In this document: in pieces, positions 1 through 12,010 of the stretch
How the letters are laid out: every line of letters starts with the position of its first letter
Position numbering within the stretch: the stretch's first letter is position 1
Source: Karstenula rhodostoma CBS 690.94
Taxonomy: Eukaryota > Ascomycota > Dothideomycetes > Pleosporales > Didymosphaeriaceae
Direction: 5' to 3'
DNA length: 64,000 nucleotides
Assembly (NCBI GenBank): GCA_010093485.1
Contig: MU001492.1
Location: 2,899,334-2,963,333 of the forward strand
Notes under the pieces: model-generated
Seen by the model: only the letters and a program-made list of their open reading frames with translations
Database searches by the model: none
Told to the model about the DNA's origin: nothing
Translations under genes and position numbers: made by a program

Positions 1-194
1 CGACACATTCTCCAGGTGTACTTACTTTCCATCTATGCACAATTCTTCCGCGCGCCGAGGTATCCATGAACCTGAAACCGGGTAGTACTTGTCCACCAAA
101 CCAGTCACGTGTAGAATTTACTGCATACAGGCTCCTTGGCCATGAAATACCATTCATCCTGTGGCAGGTTCAATTTCCCCAACCCCACCACACA

Positions 195-2417
195 CTACCC
201 AAATATCTCACCCCGCCAAGGCACCCTAACAGTAGCCTTCCCACTCTCCTCCACCCTCAGCTTCTTCTGCTCCCCATACCTATCCACGGCCCCATACTTC
301 ACGCCCATACCCCCCCTCTCCACAGTGATCATATCCGGCGTCGTGTTCCCATCCAACCCCTCCATCAGCGGTGCTCCAAACGCCCGCGCAATCTCCAACG
401 GATTCAAACTGACTTTGCGGCCCAGCTCCCAGAAGCCGTAGTAGAGGGGGATAACAGCCGCGACGCCGAGCAATGAGACGGCTATCCCTAGCGCGACGAG
501 CAGGGGAGAGGTGTGGTAGACGGGAAGCGTGCGGTGGCCTGTTACGGGGATGCGCTGTGTCCAGGAAGAGCGTAGGCTGACTAGCGCAGCGCCTGTGAGC
601 GAAGGGGCGAAGAGAGATGCTGGTGCTGTGGCTGTGGCGATTGTGGTGTGGAAAGCGAGGGTTTGCATCAGGTTGATCATGTCGGGCATCGGGTCGCTCC
701 AGGTGGTTCCGCAGAGTGCATCTTCGCCTGTGCTTGGTGAGTACTTTGCGCTGTAGACGGCGCTGGGGTCGTTGGTGAATAGTGCTGGGTCGACTGTGGA
801 GTTCGAGCATGTTGTTGCAGCCACCGAAGTATCTGTGCTTCTTGGTGAGTTGGTGAGGTTTGCGGTATGTACGCATTTGGTGTGGTCGAGTTGACTGAAA
901 TCTGGGGAGGCGGACACGTTCACTGATACCGAGGGAAAGAGTGTGTTGAGTGCAAGCGGCCAGTAGGTTTCCATGATTGCATTGTCGGTAGTCGACACCG
1001 CATCGTAGACCTGAGAGGTGGGGATGTCAATTCTCCGATCAATTGTACCGTTTGTGAGAACGAATGGAATGTCGCTTTTCGTTGGCGTAAGAGTGCACGT
1101 CTGAACGTGGACATCGCCGCTACATGACGTCGTGTTCTTATGGATACTGTTCAAGACTAAGCGGTCGTGTGCCGATTCGTAGCTGGTAGAGAAAAAGGTC
1201 GAGCTTAGGCTTGTTGTTCTACGGAACTCGCAGTTGCTCTTGCACTGCTCAGTTGTACAAGCTTTGCACTCTTGTAGAAGAGTGTTGAGGTCGGTATGTC
1301 GAATTGACGAGTCACAGGTGACTTTGAACGTGTAGCCTTTGACAACCCCGACGCAGTAGTCGCCACACGAAGCAGGCTGGTCGTAGGCAAGCGGATTCCC
1401 TGCGCCCAGGCCCTTGACCAGCTCTGCAAAGAATGGTGTCACACCGCCCTGCTCGAGGGGGTTCGATCCCTTATTGGTGAAGAATTCCACCAGCGGATGA
1501 GGAGCTATCTTGAGGTCCACCATGCCGCTCAAGCTTTTGTGGGTGTTGTCGGAAATGGTTAAAGCGCGTTGAAATAAGGGACCTCTTGCAAATGACACCG
1601 ATGCCAACACGCATGCTACTGCAACAAGATTGAATCTCACTCGCGATATCCTTCTGGCAGCGGGCCACAAATACATCGACTCGTAGGTGTCGTGAAGCGC
1701 GTCGAGCGTAGTCCCTTGCAACAACTGCCGCCAAAATCGTATCACAACACCTTCCACCAGGGCAAACAAAATCAAGAAAATCATCATCATCTCGAATACG
1801 GAGATGTAGACATGCGGTTGAGCATTGTCGCGTCCGATCTTCCAGTCGTCCATGGTGGTACCATGGCTTGCCAGAAGTATACCAGCGGACGCGCCGGTCA
1901 ACAGCACGATGAGAAAGAGAGCTCCAGCGCCCCACCAAGGAAATCGCATCCAGACACCATTCATCCAAGGTTCGAGCATGTGGCGAGGATGGCGAAAATA
2001 TTTGTGCGACGATGGAGGCGTCTCGTCGACTGTGGCTAACAAAATGGTCTGCACCATCTGCGGTTTCGACTCAGCGGGCGCCGATCTGAATTGGGTTGAA
2101 TTTGCCCATGCGACTTGTTCTTGATATGGGCTTTGCGACCTTGCACTGTCCCCGAGTACGGAAAACCCCATGTTTGGCGGGGGAGAGGAGACTCGACGTT
2201 GTTCGTGCGGAAGTGCATCCTGCGGTTCAGGTGGCGATATAAGCCATGATGGCGTGCGCTGGGACATACCATCCCCGGAAGAAGACTTTCGGCGATTGTT
2301 TGGATGCGGCTGTTCCGGACTCGTTGCTCCCACAGGTAATAGCATTGATACTGAATCTTCCTCGGCTTGTCGTGATGCACGAGCGTACGGAGAACCACAT
2401 AGTAGACCCGTCGTCAT
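195..2417 (-). CDS. DUF3176-type fungal membrane protein
   Basis: Single-exon protein of about 740 residues. I recognise the DUF3176 family layout: a disordered Ser/Pro-rich N-terminus of about 145 residues, three membrane segments near residues 160-183, 203-228 and 262-280, a conserved 'FARGPLFQRAL' stretch, a long Cys-rich and Asn-glycosylatable outer domain (ASCGDYCVG, then CKACTTEQCKSNC), a last membrane helix near 630-665 and the cytosolic tail 'VSLNPLEIARAFGAPL'. The reading frame stays open upstream to position 2573, but that first codon is TTG. The first in-frame ATG is at 2417, and ATGs further in (for example at MSQRTP) are possible. The family is common in Pezizomycotina, and its biochemical role is not known to me. 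It probably sits in the plasma membrane or an endomembrane. The neighbour on the far side is a gene desert. Confidence 0.8.
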   Translation of the reverse strand: MTTGLLCGSPYARASRQAEEDSVSMLLPVGATSPEQPHPNNRRKSSSGDGMSQRTPSWLISPPEPQDALPHEQRRVSSPPPNMGFSVLGDSARSQSPYQEQVAWANSTQFRSAPAESKPQMVQTILLATVDETPPSSHKYFRHPRHMLEPWMNGVWMRFPWWGAGALFLIVLLTGASAGILLASHGTTMDDWKIGRDNAQPHVYISVFEMMMIFLILFALVEGVVIRFWRQLLQGTTLDALHDTYESMYLWPAARRISRVRFNLVAVACVLASVSFARGPLFQRALTISDNTHKSLSGMVDLKIAPHPLVEFFTNKGSNPLEQGGVTPFFAELVKGLGAGNPLAYDQPASCGDYCVGVVKGYTFKVTCDSSIRHTDLNTLLQECKACTTEQCKSNCEFRRTTSLSSTFFSTSYESAHDRLVLNSIHKNTTSCSGDVHVQTCTLTPTKSDIPFVLTNGTIDRRIDIPTSQVYDAVSTTDNAIMETYWPLALNTLFPSVSVNVSASPDFSQLDHTKCVHTANLTNSPRSTDTSVAATTCSNSTVDPALFTNDPSAVYSAKYSPSTGEDALCGTTWSDPMPDMINLMQTLAFHTTIATATAPASLFAPSLTGAALVSLRSSWTQRIPVTGHRTLPVYHTSPLLVALGIAVSLLGVAAVIPLYYGFWELGRKVSLNPLEIARAFGAPLMEGLDGNTTPDMITVERGGMGVKYGAVDRYGEQKKLRVEESGKATVRVPWRGEIFG

Positions 2418-4897
2418 GGTCTTGGGGCACTGTTGGGTTATCGCAAGTGCTCTGGTGTCGCCTCTCAATTCATACGTTGAAGTTACATGGGTGAATCCAG
2501 CTGAGCGGGTGGGCTTTGAGGCCAACCTATGATTGTACTCTCTCTTTCGTATTCCAGTGTCGTTACTTCGCAACTATTGCTGATGAAAGAAACTCGGAGA
2601 CAGCACAGCTGCCGTGGGTGTGTTTCGCATGCCGAACAGCTGGGGGGCTTTATCGACATTGGAAAAATCCTGTGGGAGCTCGCCTTCCTCCAGGAGCATT
2701 GACCATTTCCAACGTGAAGCGCTAAATCCTTTGGCCATGCTTATTCTTTGCGACGAGGCGCCTCGCGTTTAGTTCGCTGATTCCAAGTCAAAGCCTTCCC
2801 TGAAGTGGATAATCACGTTATTTATGAAACTCAGGCTCGCTCCTGCTGATCGTGATAAGGCCGCCTTACGCCCGTGTTCGTTTGGTTCCTCGTGTTGAAC
2901 AGCCAGTCTCTTTTCGGCAATCAACGAGCGAACACGCGATGTATTCCACGCGTACGCTCCTCGCAAAGATCAGTAGTTGGCTGGGAGGATTAGAGTACTT
3001 TTCTCTTCTGGTCTCATATTGTCTCACCGCATAGCTGCTCGACACGTCGTGAATCGTTATGTCAGCGGTTTCCAGCCGTTCATGACTCAGTTCTGTAACA
3101 TCAAGGCGTTTACATGTGGGACAGTGACGCGTTGCAGCAATGTTGTTGACATCGGCAGTTGGGGCTGTGACAGGCGGCCTGGCAGCTTTAGGTATTCGCA
3201 CGATAGGCTGGGGTTTAACCTCAACATCGCACGGGAAGGCGAGGACAAATGTTGAGTATTGGGCAACCGATGTTGATGGCGACGGTTTGGGAAATGATGG
3301 ATATCTGGATCGTGATCCCGGCTAGAAGGATGGATGCGGTTTGGTAGAAGTATTGGTGTTGAACTAGCTTCTGCAATCTGCATATGACAAAAGAGAGCCG
3401 CAACGCTCGGCAGATATTGCGCCCGACATCGATGCGATATTTTCAAGACATGAATTTTGTGAAATGCAATCCAAAGAGATGGAAACTTGTCTGTATGGTT
3501 GCGAAGGCGATGAAGTTATCTTCGCTGTACGTAGCCGGGATTCGGAAGGCGGGGAGCCTAAACCTTCAGGGTTCATCACCATTCGAAGCGGAGTTATACA
3601 TATGTACTGCGTGGACATCATATTCGTCCAATAACTGTTCTCGACAACGGTCTCAGTACATGAGATACCAAATTTGGCTTGGGCAAAACATAACAATGAT
3701 TGTTGTTGTCGTTGTACAGCGCTTTGCGATGCGCGACCACGAGAATGTCGCGAGCGAAGCTTTTTTCCGAGTACAATAGGCAGGTCGATTGCCCGAGTGG
3801 CGCAGGCAAAAAAATGTTGAGGGCTACACATTGGTCTATGCCACAAGTTTTCCTATTGATCAAGCATGCACATCGAGAAGGAATACAGTCTCCCAGGAGG
3901 TGCGGGAGACTGGTGCGCCCCACTCAGCAGGGGGGCAAATCACTCGTAAAAGACCACTTGAAGGCTTTGCGAACCTTGACGAGCTAGTCTCCCGAACCTT
4001 CTGGGGTCCTGTAAGGGCTACAGGATTTCAAAGGCCTACAACAGCCCACAGAAAGGTCCCCCGCGACAGAAACACCCTTGTGGGAGAAAAGGTCGGGGAC
4101 TTGACCCAGACTGCTCTGGAGCTGTTGCGAGGCTTGTGGCTTGTGACTTGCGAGGTTTGGCTATGGACTTTTTATTACTTCTGGGCATCCCGTCGTAAGG
4201 TATATCGTGGACTAACACTCTTCTAGACCTTTTGATGAAGCCGTGAAATCGCGCAGCAAATATTGTCCGAGCAAGCGAGAGGTGGCTAGAACTCTCTTTA
4301 CAAAGATGAGCGAACGTACTAGACGTTGGCAGCGCTGACGATTATGGGACGTTAGGATGCCGACGATTTGCAGGGCAATGGGTGGTTGGGTTCAAGACAC
4401 TGGCCTGACACGTTTTTGAGGACACCGCGATCCTATGTTCTGGTTGAGTTCGCCGTTCGGCACGTGGGAACTTCCAACCCAGTAAACAGTTCCGCCCGCC
4501 GACGATCAACTTCACACATCCAGCCTGGGCTCTATCGCATTGCGCGTGACACACATCAGACGATCTTCTCAGTGTGTGCAAAAGGAAGGTATTGCCATGG
4601 TCGTGACCCGTGAACCAAACCCTGCGTTCCAGAACGTTCGCAGAGTCTCGCCGCCATAGAATTGGAAACCGAATTCTGATCCCCACGAGGAACATACGCG
4701 TGAGGCGTTCACACCATTGTAAGATAGCTCCATATATCTCTGCAACCAGATTTATGGCGGATATCTCCTGCGCTATGGCAGCCCCGATAGTGGGTCGCTC
4801 GACTCTCGACCGTGAACTCTGGTCACGACTAGCATTAAGACGTCCCGTTACCAAAGTTAGGATACATTCTAAGTAATTTAGGCGCCTCTGGAGGTCA
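2418..4897. other. gene-free stretch, left part
   Basis: I find no coding region with a recognisable protein or believable splice pattern. Open frames up to 160 codons exist on both strands but overlap each other and have shuffled composition. The first part presumably holds the promoter of the DUF3176 gene. A fragment around 3870-4230 with paired short repeats could be an old element, but I cannot name it. Confidence 0.5.
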
Positions 4898-5063
4898 TAC
4901 CGTAGAAATTGGATGCTCCCGGTTGAGCTGAATTAGGTTAGATTGTTTTCTACCCCAATCATGTAAGCTATATAGCGTTCTGACCCCGCTTTTACAATCT
5001 ATTCTATTTTCTGGTTAGTTCGCTTATCTATAGCTCAACCGGGAGCATCCAATTTCTACGGTA
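4898..5063. mobile_element. 166 bp MITE, copy 1 (TA target, 32 bp TIRs)
   Basis: Both ends carry the same 32 bp inverted repeat, beginning TACCGTAGAAATTGGATGCT and reading on to position 4929; its reverse complement occupies 5032-5063. The outer dinucleotide on both sides is TA, as expected for a Tc1/mariner-type target duplication. The inside is short, AT-rich and non-coding. A second copy of identical length lies at 38157-38322 with only five differences, so this is a dispersed non-autonomous element and not a chance palindrome. No transposase is present in the window. Confidence 0.9.
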
Positions 5064-7453
5064 GTTCCGATGTATTTATGTGCGGGGAGGCCAAAACTCA
5101 GGTAGCGAAGTCACCTGCATCATCTAAATTCTGATTTCGCACCCTCGGTTCTTAACTATACGGACTGAGTGCAATTTTAGGAATTATTGCCTTAGGGCTC
5201 TACAAATTGTTGCTGCGCGCCGTTGAAGGGTCATGTTTAATAGATATGTGATCACTGAAGTCTCGCGTGGACCAGACCTTTGGCTAGAAAGCAGGTTTGG
5301 CGATAGCAAGAGAGCCAGTCGGAGCAATTCCGCATTATTACACCAAGCGAAGCCATTGCTTCCTGACTCGATAATTACAAGTTTGGTATACACTCGGATA
5401 TAATTTCTCCATTTAGGCCTCTAGTCTGAGCACACAGGCAACGCCAGTTAGCATCAGGGATGTACTAAAGCTAAAAACAATACTTCTTCGTAATTCACAT
5501 ACTAGCAGGATGCTAGGTCTGTAACTTGAGCGATTGTGTAGCTCATCACAATCAGTGTCGCGAGCAACTCACCAACAACTTCTTTATATTGTCATTGGGT
5601 TCGTCTTCTGTTCATGCACTCCACCCAACTTGACTACGTAGTCCTGACCCGATATCAGATCGGCTAGGGTCTGTATACCCGAGTGCTCCAAATTAAGCCA
5701 TTGCAAGCCTACAGGGCTGGAGGCTAAGGTAGCGACAGAACGAACCATGGAACGACAACCCAACAATCATCTAGCCAACTCCAACATGTGCCACGAAGTT
5801 ATTCATCCTGCCAGATAAAGTTTATGGAACCGTACAAAATGTAAAGCCACCGCCGCAATCTGAACATGGGGGATGCAAAATTCCGGTTTGCGACCCGTGC
5901 GCCCCATAGTTTTCGTACGTCAGAGCCGTCATCGATGCACACTAGCAGCTCGCTGGGTATCTACCAACTACCTTTCGCTGCATATAGTTACGGTCGCGCC
6001 GTGCAGCTTCGCTTGTATGCCGTTGCCGCAGAGGGTTGAACCAGATTCGAGTACTTGCCGGAGAACTTGGCCCAGCCTAAAGCTGATACCACTCCACTCC
6101 GCGACAGCCTGTAAACACATGGGCAAATTTTCTAGACGCACCGTCCAACGTGTCCATCTTGTGTGGCTGCCTGAAGGTGAATACGCCATATAGTCAAGAT
6201 GTCCCCTGGCCACAGCAAACACATAGATTCGTTATCGTGCCCAGTGTAACTCCGAGAAGCGCCTATCCACTCTTTTTTAGCACGCAGAAATCGTATCGGA
6301 TCTAGTTGCCGGCGCTCACTTCCGCGAGCCGCCATTGCACAACACTTCAGCTATTTGCCGGATCGACGATCTCAGTGCTAGGTGGGCCTGAACGCGGAGT
6401 TATCTGCATGGCCACACGATTGAAGCTGAAGTATCACATGTATCTAAATTTCGCGAACCCTGGGATCCAAGGTCAGAACGTAGGTGGCTTTTCTTCCATC
6501 GTCAAGTCCAAGCGCACAGTACGGCGACCACACATGAGGAACCAAAGATCCTCAATTACTGATCCATGTATCTTGCGCGACCTAAACTCTCACAAGCCAT
6601 CAGGTCATGTCTCGGCTCTTGAACCATCCAGACAGAATCAACAGCCTCGCTGCACGATGCAGGTATGACGCGCGGGGTCCGGCCGCTTCGACACAGCTGC
6701 GGGATGCGATCTAGACTTGCTTGGGGCCCTTTACATGGCACTCTTCGGAATACGCATTTCCTAAGACACCCCTCTATATGATGGACCAATTATGACAAGC
6801 AACCGCGCGGAATTGAATTGTGGTTGGGTTGCTATCATGACCGGATTTGTATTAGCACGGACCATATGCAAACATGTCTCTACCCTAAGCCGGACAGCCC
6901 CACCATCCAGCTCGGCCTTCACAGTTTTGAGTTGATTTCAGACTCCCCGATTTATCCTCCACTTCACCTGTCTTTACTCAGTATCGTATGTCATCATGTC
7001 AACATATGTGAACTTCGGGTGCTGTTACGAAACAGGCGTGCGTGTCCAGGAATAGCCCGAGCAATGCCATCGTCACACTCGCAATGCTAGATTCCCGCAA
7101 ATACGCGATGGGGTGGGCTCTAACGGGAACTAAGTGAGCATATCAAGCCGACCAATCCATAGCATGATCAGCATCCTCGGGACAGGTCCCTTTCACGACG
7201 AGAGTGTGTGGGCGGCACCGGTTGCCTGGCGCGTCTAGGATAATCCTTACAACCATACTGCCGACTAAGGGGATGTCGGCCCCAGCACTTGAGGATCACC
7301 CGACTTTGGAGACTTACAAGCTATGAGACCCTTTCAACACGCTGTGTGGTTTATAAAACCGCTGTTTACCTCGCCAGTTCCCAAGTCCTTGCACGTTTCC
7401 GAAAACATACACTTTCGTGTCGTCATAGGTTCTGCGGATCTGCATCTGCCACT
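5064..7453. other. gene-free stretch, right part
   Basis: Only short overlapping open frames with no recognisable domain. I see no splice-consistent gene. The last few hundred bases presumably contain the promoter of the multicopper oxidase. Confidence 0.45.
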
Positions 7454-9641
7454 ATGCATTTTCTCCTTCCCTTCAAGCTGGCTTGCCTTTCTTCCTTTCC
7501 CGTCTCCGTGTTTGCACAGAGAGGTAGAGTTGGTTCCAGTGATGGGTCCAGAGCCGATCAATCGCGGGTAATAGGCCTGACACGCCCTAGCCCTACAAAT
7601 GGTCGAAACCCTCTCGAGACTCAGGGCTGGATTAGCCCTGAGTACAAGTGGTTCTACGAATACCCTCTACCACGGACCCCGGTGAAGAGCAAGAAACAGT
7701 ATGTATACCGCATTGTTGGTGTTGGCTATATGAGTCGTCGCTAACATATCACAGGACTTGGACGGGTAGTGACGGTGCAGAGATCGACTACTACGAGGTT
7801 GAGATCAAGAGCTTCACGCAGCAGATTTATCCGGATCTTCCAGCGACGCCTATGGTTGGCTTCGATGGAATGTCCCCAGGCCCGACATTTGTGATGCAGC
7901 AAAACCGAGGTGAGGAGCAGCCTCAGCGGTGTTTACAGGGACCGTGTTAATCTTTTCATCCACACACTTAGAGGCTGTAGTACGGTTCATCAACAACGGT
8001 CCGTCAAACATTTCTGTCCATGTCCATGGCCAATACAACAGAGCTCCCTTTGATGGATGGGCGGGTGACATGACATCTCCTGGTCAATACAAAGACTACT
8101 ACTATCCGAATGCCCAGAATGCGAGAACAATCTGGTATCATGTAAGATCAAACCAGGCCAACCTAGCGCGTCCACTTAAAGTCCGCTCTGACCCAAAATA
8201 GGACCATACCGAGTTTACAACGGGCGAACATGCGTACTGGGGAGAGGAGGGTTACTACATTCTCACCGACCCTGAAGAGCAAGCTCTGGGACTTCCATCC
8301 GGCCCATACGATGTCACACTTGTTATTGCCGCGAAGGTTTACAACTCGGATGGCTCGCTGCAATATGACAACAATCACGAGTCTGGCCTTTGGGGCGACG
8401 TAATCTTAGTGTAAGTTCTCCTACATTGGTCCATGTCCACAGTGCTAATCGTTCTAGGAACGAGCAACCCTGGCCGTACATGAACGTCGAACCTCGACCG
8501 TACCGCTTCCGCTTGCTCAACGGAGCAGTTAGCCGAAGTAAGTTTGGTAGCAGCTACCGAGGAAAACCGCGACTGATCATCTCAGCGTTCGACCTTACGC
8601 TCAACACGGACGCCGGAGAGATGCTACATTTTGATGTTATTGGCTCAGATTGCGGTAAGTAGCTCATTGTCCGATTTCTTACAATACATACTAAATAATG
8701 CGCAGGGCTCTTCAACTCCCCAGTTAACTCCACCTTCATCGCTTTGTCCATGGGCGAGCGCTATGAGCTGGTCGTTGACTTCTCCAATTTCCAAAACCAA
8801 AACATCACCCTTCTCAACGGACGAGGCGTTGGTGACAATGTCGATTACCCGGCTACCAATAAAGTCATGCGCTTCGTCGTTGGCGGCAGTTCCAGCGGGG
8901 GCAGCGGCGGCGTTCCTCAAACTCTTCGCAACCACGAAGAAGTGGCTCCTCCAGCTTCAAACGCCAAAGACTTCACCTTTGGGCGTGGCCGGGGCGGAGT
9001 TTGGGAAATCAATGGTGTAGGCTTCCGAGATGTCGAAAACCGTATCTTGACCAAACCCGAGCGTGGTACTTATGAGACTTGGCAGCTTCGTAACGGCGCT
9101 GGTGGCGGCACGCACCCTGTACACATCCATCTTGTCGATTTCAAGGTCCTCTCGAGAACTGGTGGCAGAAATGAAGTGGCAGACTACGAAAGCGCAGGAT
9201 GGAAGGACGTCGTCTGGCTAGCTGCAGGCGAGTCTGTACAAGTCATCGCTCGATATGCACCATGGGATGGCATCTACATGTTTCATTGCCACAACCTTGT
9301 CCACGAGGACCATGAGCAAGTTGTCTTTCTACTGTGCTCGACATCAAATGCTAACTCACATCAGCATGCTCGTAGCTTTCAGCGTCCCTAACCTCGAGAA
9401 GTGGGGCTACACGAACGACACGCTCTTCCTTGACCCCAATCAGCGGGAATTCCAAGCCAGGAACTTCAACTCAGACGACTTCACGGAGGAGGCCATCAAC
9501 AACAAGATCGCATGGCTCTACAGCACCAACCCATACAACAAGGGCAACATCGCGGGTGTCTATTCCGCGCTCGATGCCTACGCGCAGGCTCCAGACGGAG
9601 GACAGTCAAACCCAACCGGGTCTCCGAGTAGCAGTGACTAG
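7454..9641 (+). CDS. secreted bilirubin-oxidase-like multicopper oxidase
   Basis: Eight exons: 7454-7698, 7755-7909, 7972-8141, 8202-8410, 8458-8537, 8586-8654, 8706-9315, 9365-9641 (604 residues). The start gives a signal peptide (MHFLLPFKLACLSSFPVSVFA). The copper ligand motifs of the bilirubin oxidase/CotA-like group are all there: VHVHG, WYHDH (rebuilt across an intron), HPVHIH and MFHCHNLVHEDHDM, the last giving the type 1 Cys and the Met axial ligand. The framework (DYYEVEIKSF, DGMSPGPTF, PFDGWAGDMT, WPYMNVEPRPYRFR) matches fungal bilirubin oxidase. These enzymes oxidise phenols, bilirubin or metal ions with reduction of O2 to water outside the cell. The last intron starts with GC instead of GT (GCAAGT, 9316-9364); only this border restores the HEDHDM motif. 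An additional small intron in exon 1 cannot be excluded. Confidence 0.88.
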
Positions 9642-10566
9642 ACGACGCTGGCCAGTAGTGATATTCCGGCACCCGAGAGCAGCGAAGCAACAGGCTCTTG
9701 AGAGGGCTTTGAGGTATGGTCCTCAAGCACCGAGTGCTCTAGCTAGGCCAGGGGATGGCCCGGAACTGGCTACAATACGATGATGACGAAAGTACCTATG
9801 GTAAATAATCGGATGTTGTGATAGGTCATCGCGGTCGGTTTCGACGCGTACTAGCGATGTTGCTGAGCGTTGAATATGCATAGGGAGGCGCCGTGGTAGA
9901 ATTCCAATCGCTGTATGAACTAAATGTATATATCCGATTCTCTCCAAACTAGTCTACTCTATGTCCTTGATCTGGCGTAGTTCAGCTGCTTTGCGTCTTC
10001 ACATGTTCATGGATAGCATCTGTGGGTAATGTGACGATGCACTGTACTCAATGGCAGGCTTGGGTGCTTTTTGCTCATCCCGGGAGACATAAGGTATCAA
10101 ACGATCGTGTATGGAGTCAAGTATAGTAGCGCCTCACTTCAAATAATGAATGTCGTCGAAAGGGAATCATTGAAGCGCGGGAGAAAGGATGTACCAGGGC
10201 TGGTGGCTAAATGAGCGTTGATTGGTGGAACAACTTTCATCGCCTACGCTTCCTCTTCGCTCTCCCTATTCGCCGTGGGCATGCGCTACATGAGTCGCGC
10301 AACCATTATGACCTGCAACTCTGAACGATTCTGTCCATAGCACACTGCCAAGTGCTCCATGTACCAATGCCAGAAGTTCACCACAAGCGCCCAGCTTATC
10401 ACGCACCGCTAGCCTCCTCTCCGCAACATGCTTTCCCCAGATGGTTGTAGCTATGCGGGGATGGAAGAGCTATTCCGCCGGTATGGCTTCCATTTGTCCC
10501 TTCAAAGAGCTTGATGGGACAGAGCTTGCGGCTGGAGCTGGACCGAGCGACATCGTCGAAGAGGAG
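9642..10566. other. intergenic, oxidase 3' side and polygalacturonase promoter
   Basis: No gene seen. The right end is the upstream region of the polygalacturonase. Confidence 0.5.
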
Positions 10567-10575
10567 TATAAAAAG
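10567..10575 (+). promoter_or_regulatory. TATA box of the GH28 gene
   Basis: TATAAAAAG lies 59 bases before the ATG at 10634. That is a short but usual distance for a strongly regulated fungal gene, so the transcript leader is probably very short. Confidence 0.55.
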
Positions 10576-10633
10576 CGCAATGCGATTTCGCCCGCCACAA
10601 GGATAGCCTACCAGTTGATGCTCCTCTCTCACC

Positions 10634-12010
10634 ATGAGATCTTTTGAACAGCCCCTCTTGGCAGCTTTGTTCCTTCTGGCACACGCCGTACAAGGTGCTT
10701 CACTTGACGAGAACTTCCTATCAACACTACGTAGCCCTCGTCCATTCCACGCTCGTGCTGCTCCCCAGCGGAACCGAACCTGCATCGCCCCCTCTCACGG
10801 CGATTCTTCTGTTGACGATGCATCCAGCATCCTCTTGGCAATTCAAGACTGCAACAATGGTGGCCACGTTATCTTCGCTGAAAAGCTTACCTACACCATC
10901 GCTTCGCCTCTCAACTTGACTAGCTTGAATGCCGTCGATCTCGACATACAGGGAAAGCTATCCTTCACTGACAACATCACGTATTGGGAAAAAAACTCCT
11001 TCGACTTAATATATCAGAACGCGACTTCTTTCTTCGCTTTAGGCGGAAAGGATGTGCATGTGTACGGCGCAGGAGAAATACAAGGCAACGGACAAGCATG
11101 GTGGGATGCGTATCCTGGAAATAAGAAGATGAAAAGGCCAGTTCTATTCGCTGTTGTGGGATTGGAAGGTGGAAGTGTGTCACAGTTCAAGCTACGAAAT
11201 GCCCCGTTCTGGCATAATATCGTCATGGATTCTAAGAACATTGCGTATTCGGGGTTAGATCTGTTCTCATCGAGCAATAACGGCAATTTTGAGAAGAATA
11301 CAGATGGCTGGGATATCTACAGGAGCGACAACATCGTCATTGAGAATTCGACAATCACCAACGGCGATGGTATGCAATCCATCACATTAAATATATCAAG
11401 GCTAACTGTTTTTGTAGATTGTGTCTCTTTCAAGCCAAACAGCACCAACATCCTAGTACAGAACCTTTACTGCAACGGCACCCACGGCATCTCGGTCGGC
11501 AGTCTCGGCCAATACTCCGAGCGTGTCGATTACGTCGAGAACATCCTCGTGCGCAACATAACCATGGAAAATTCATCTGAAGGCGCCCGCATAAAAGTGT
11601 GGCCCGACGCTTACTCGGAGAAATCGGAGAGCTTGACAGGAGGCGGTGGCCGAGGATTAGTCCGAAACGTAACTTACGATGGGATGCGGTTGAGCAACGT
11701 CGACTATGGACTGACAATCACACAATGTTACGGTCAGGATGACGAAGAAGAATGCTTCAAGCATCCCAGCAAACTCAACATCACCGATGTCACGTTCCGC
11801 AATATTCGTGGTCGCTCGAATCGCGTCTTCTCGCCGATTGTGGGCCATCTCGTGTGCTCGAGCCCACACACCTGCTCAGGGATATTGGCGGAGAACGTGG
11901 ACATTAGGACGATCAATGGGTCGAACTTGGTGACGTGCCGGAATTTGGACACGCGGACTTTGGGTGGTTTGAACTGCACAGAGTGGAGCAAAGGGTATAA
12001 CACTGCGTAG
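10634..12010 (+). CDS. secreted GH28 exopolygalacturonase
   Basis: Two exons, 10634-11369 and 11418-12010 (442 residues). A signal peptide (cut after about AHAVQG) is followed by a right-handed beta-helix with all GH28 signatures: NTDGWD (222-227), GDDCVSFKPN (from about 244), GTHGISVGSLG and ARIKVW. The second catalytic Asp of GDD is created at the exon junction. The 48 bp intron is a multiple of three and has no stop codon, so the unspliced frame also reads through, but that version lacks the second Asp of the GDD motif. Many N-glycosylation sites and the WWDAYPGNKK region resemble the PgaX/PGX exo-acting group, which releases galacturonic acid from pectin chain ends. I infer exo rather than endo action from that resemblance only. 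Confidence 0.9.
   Translation: MRSFEQPLLAALFLLAHAVQGASLDENFLSTLRSPRPFHARAAPQRNRTCIAPSHGDSSVDDASSILLAIQDCNNGGHVIFAEKLTYTIASPLNLTSLNAVDLDIQGKLSFTDNITYWEKNSFDLIYQNATSFFALGGKDVHVYGAGEIQGNGQAWWDAYPGNKKMKRPVLFAVVGLEGGSVSQFKLRNAPFWHNIVMDSKNIAYSGLDLFSSSNNGNFEKNTDGWDIYRSDNIVIENSTITNGDGMQSITLNISRLTVFVDCVSFKPNSTNILVQNLYCNGTHGISVGSLGQYSERVDYVENILVRNITMENSSEGARIKVWPDAYSEKSESLTGGGGRGLVRNVTYDGMRLSNVDYGLTITQCYGQDDEEECFKHPSKLNITDVTFRNIRGRSNRVFSPIVGHLVCSSPHTCSGILAENVDIRTINGSNLVTCRNLDTRTLGGLNCTEWSKGYNTA

Noticed and set aside
66..476. 136-codon frame (+)
   Set aside because: Antisense shadow of the DUF3176 C-terminus.
3789..4226. 145-codon frame (+) in the gene desert
   Set aside because: No domain, no promoter or splice context, and unremarkable length for chance in this region.
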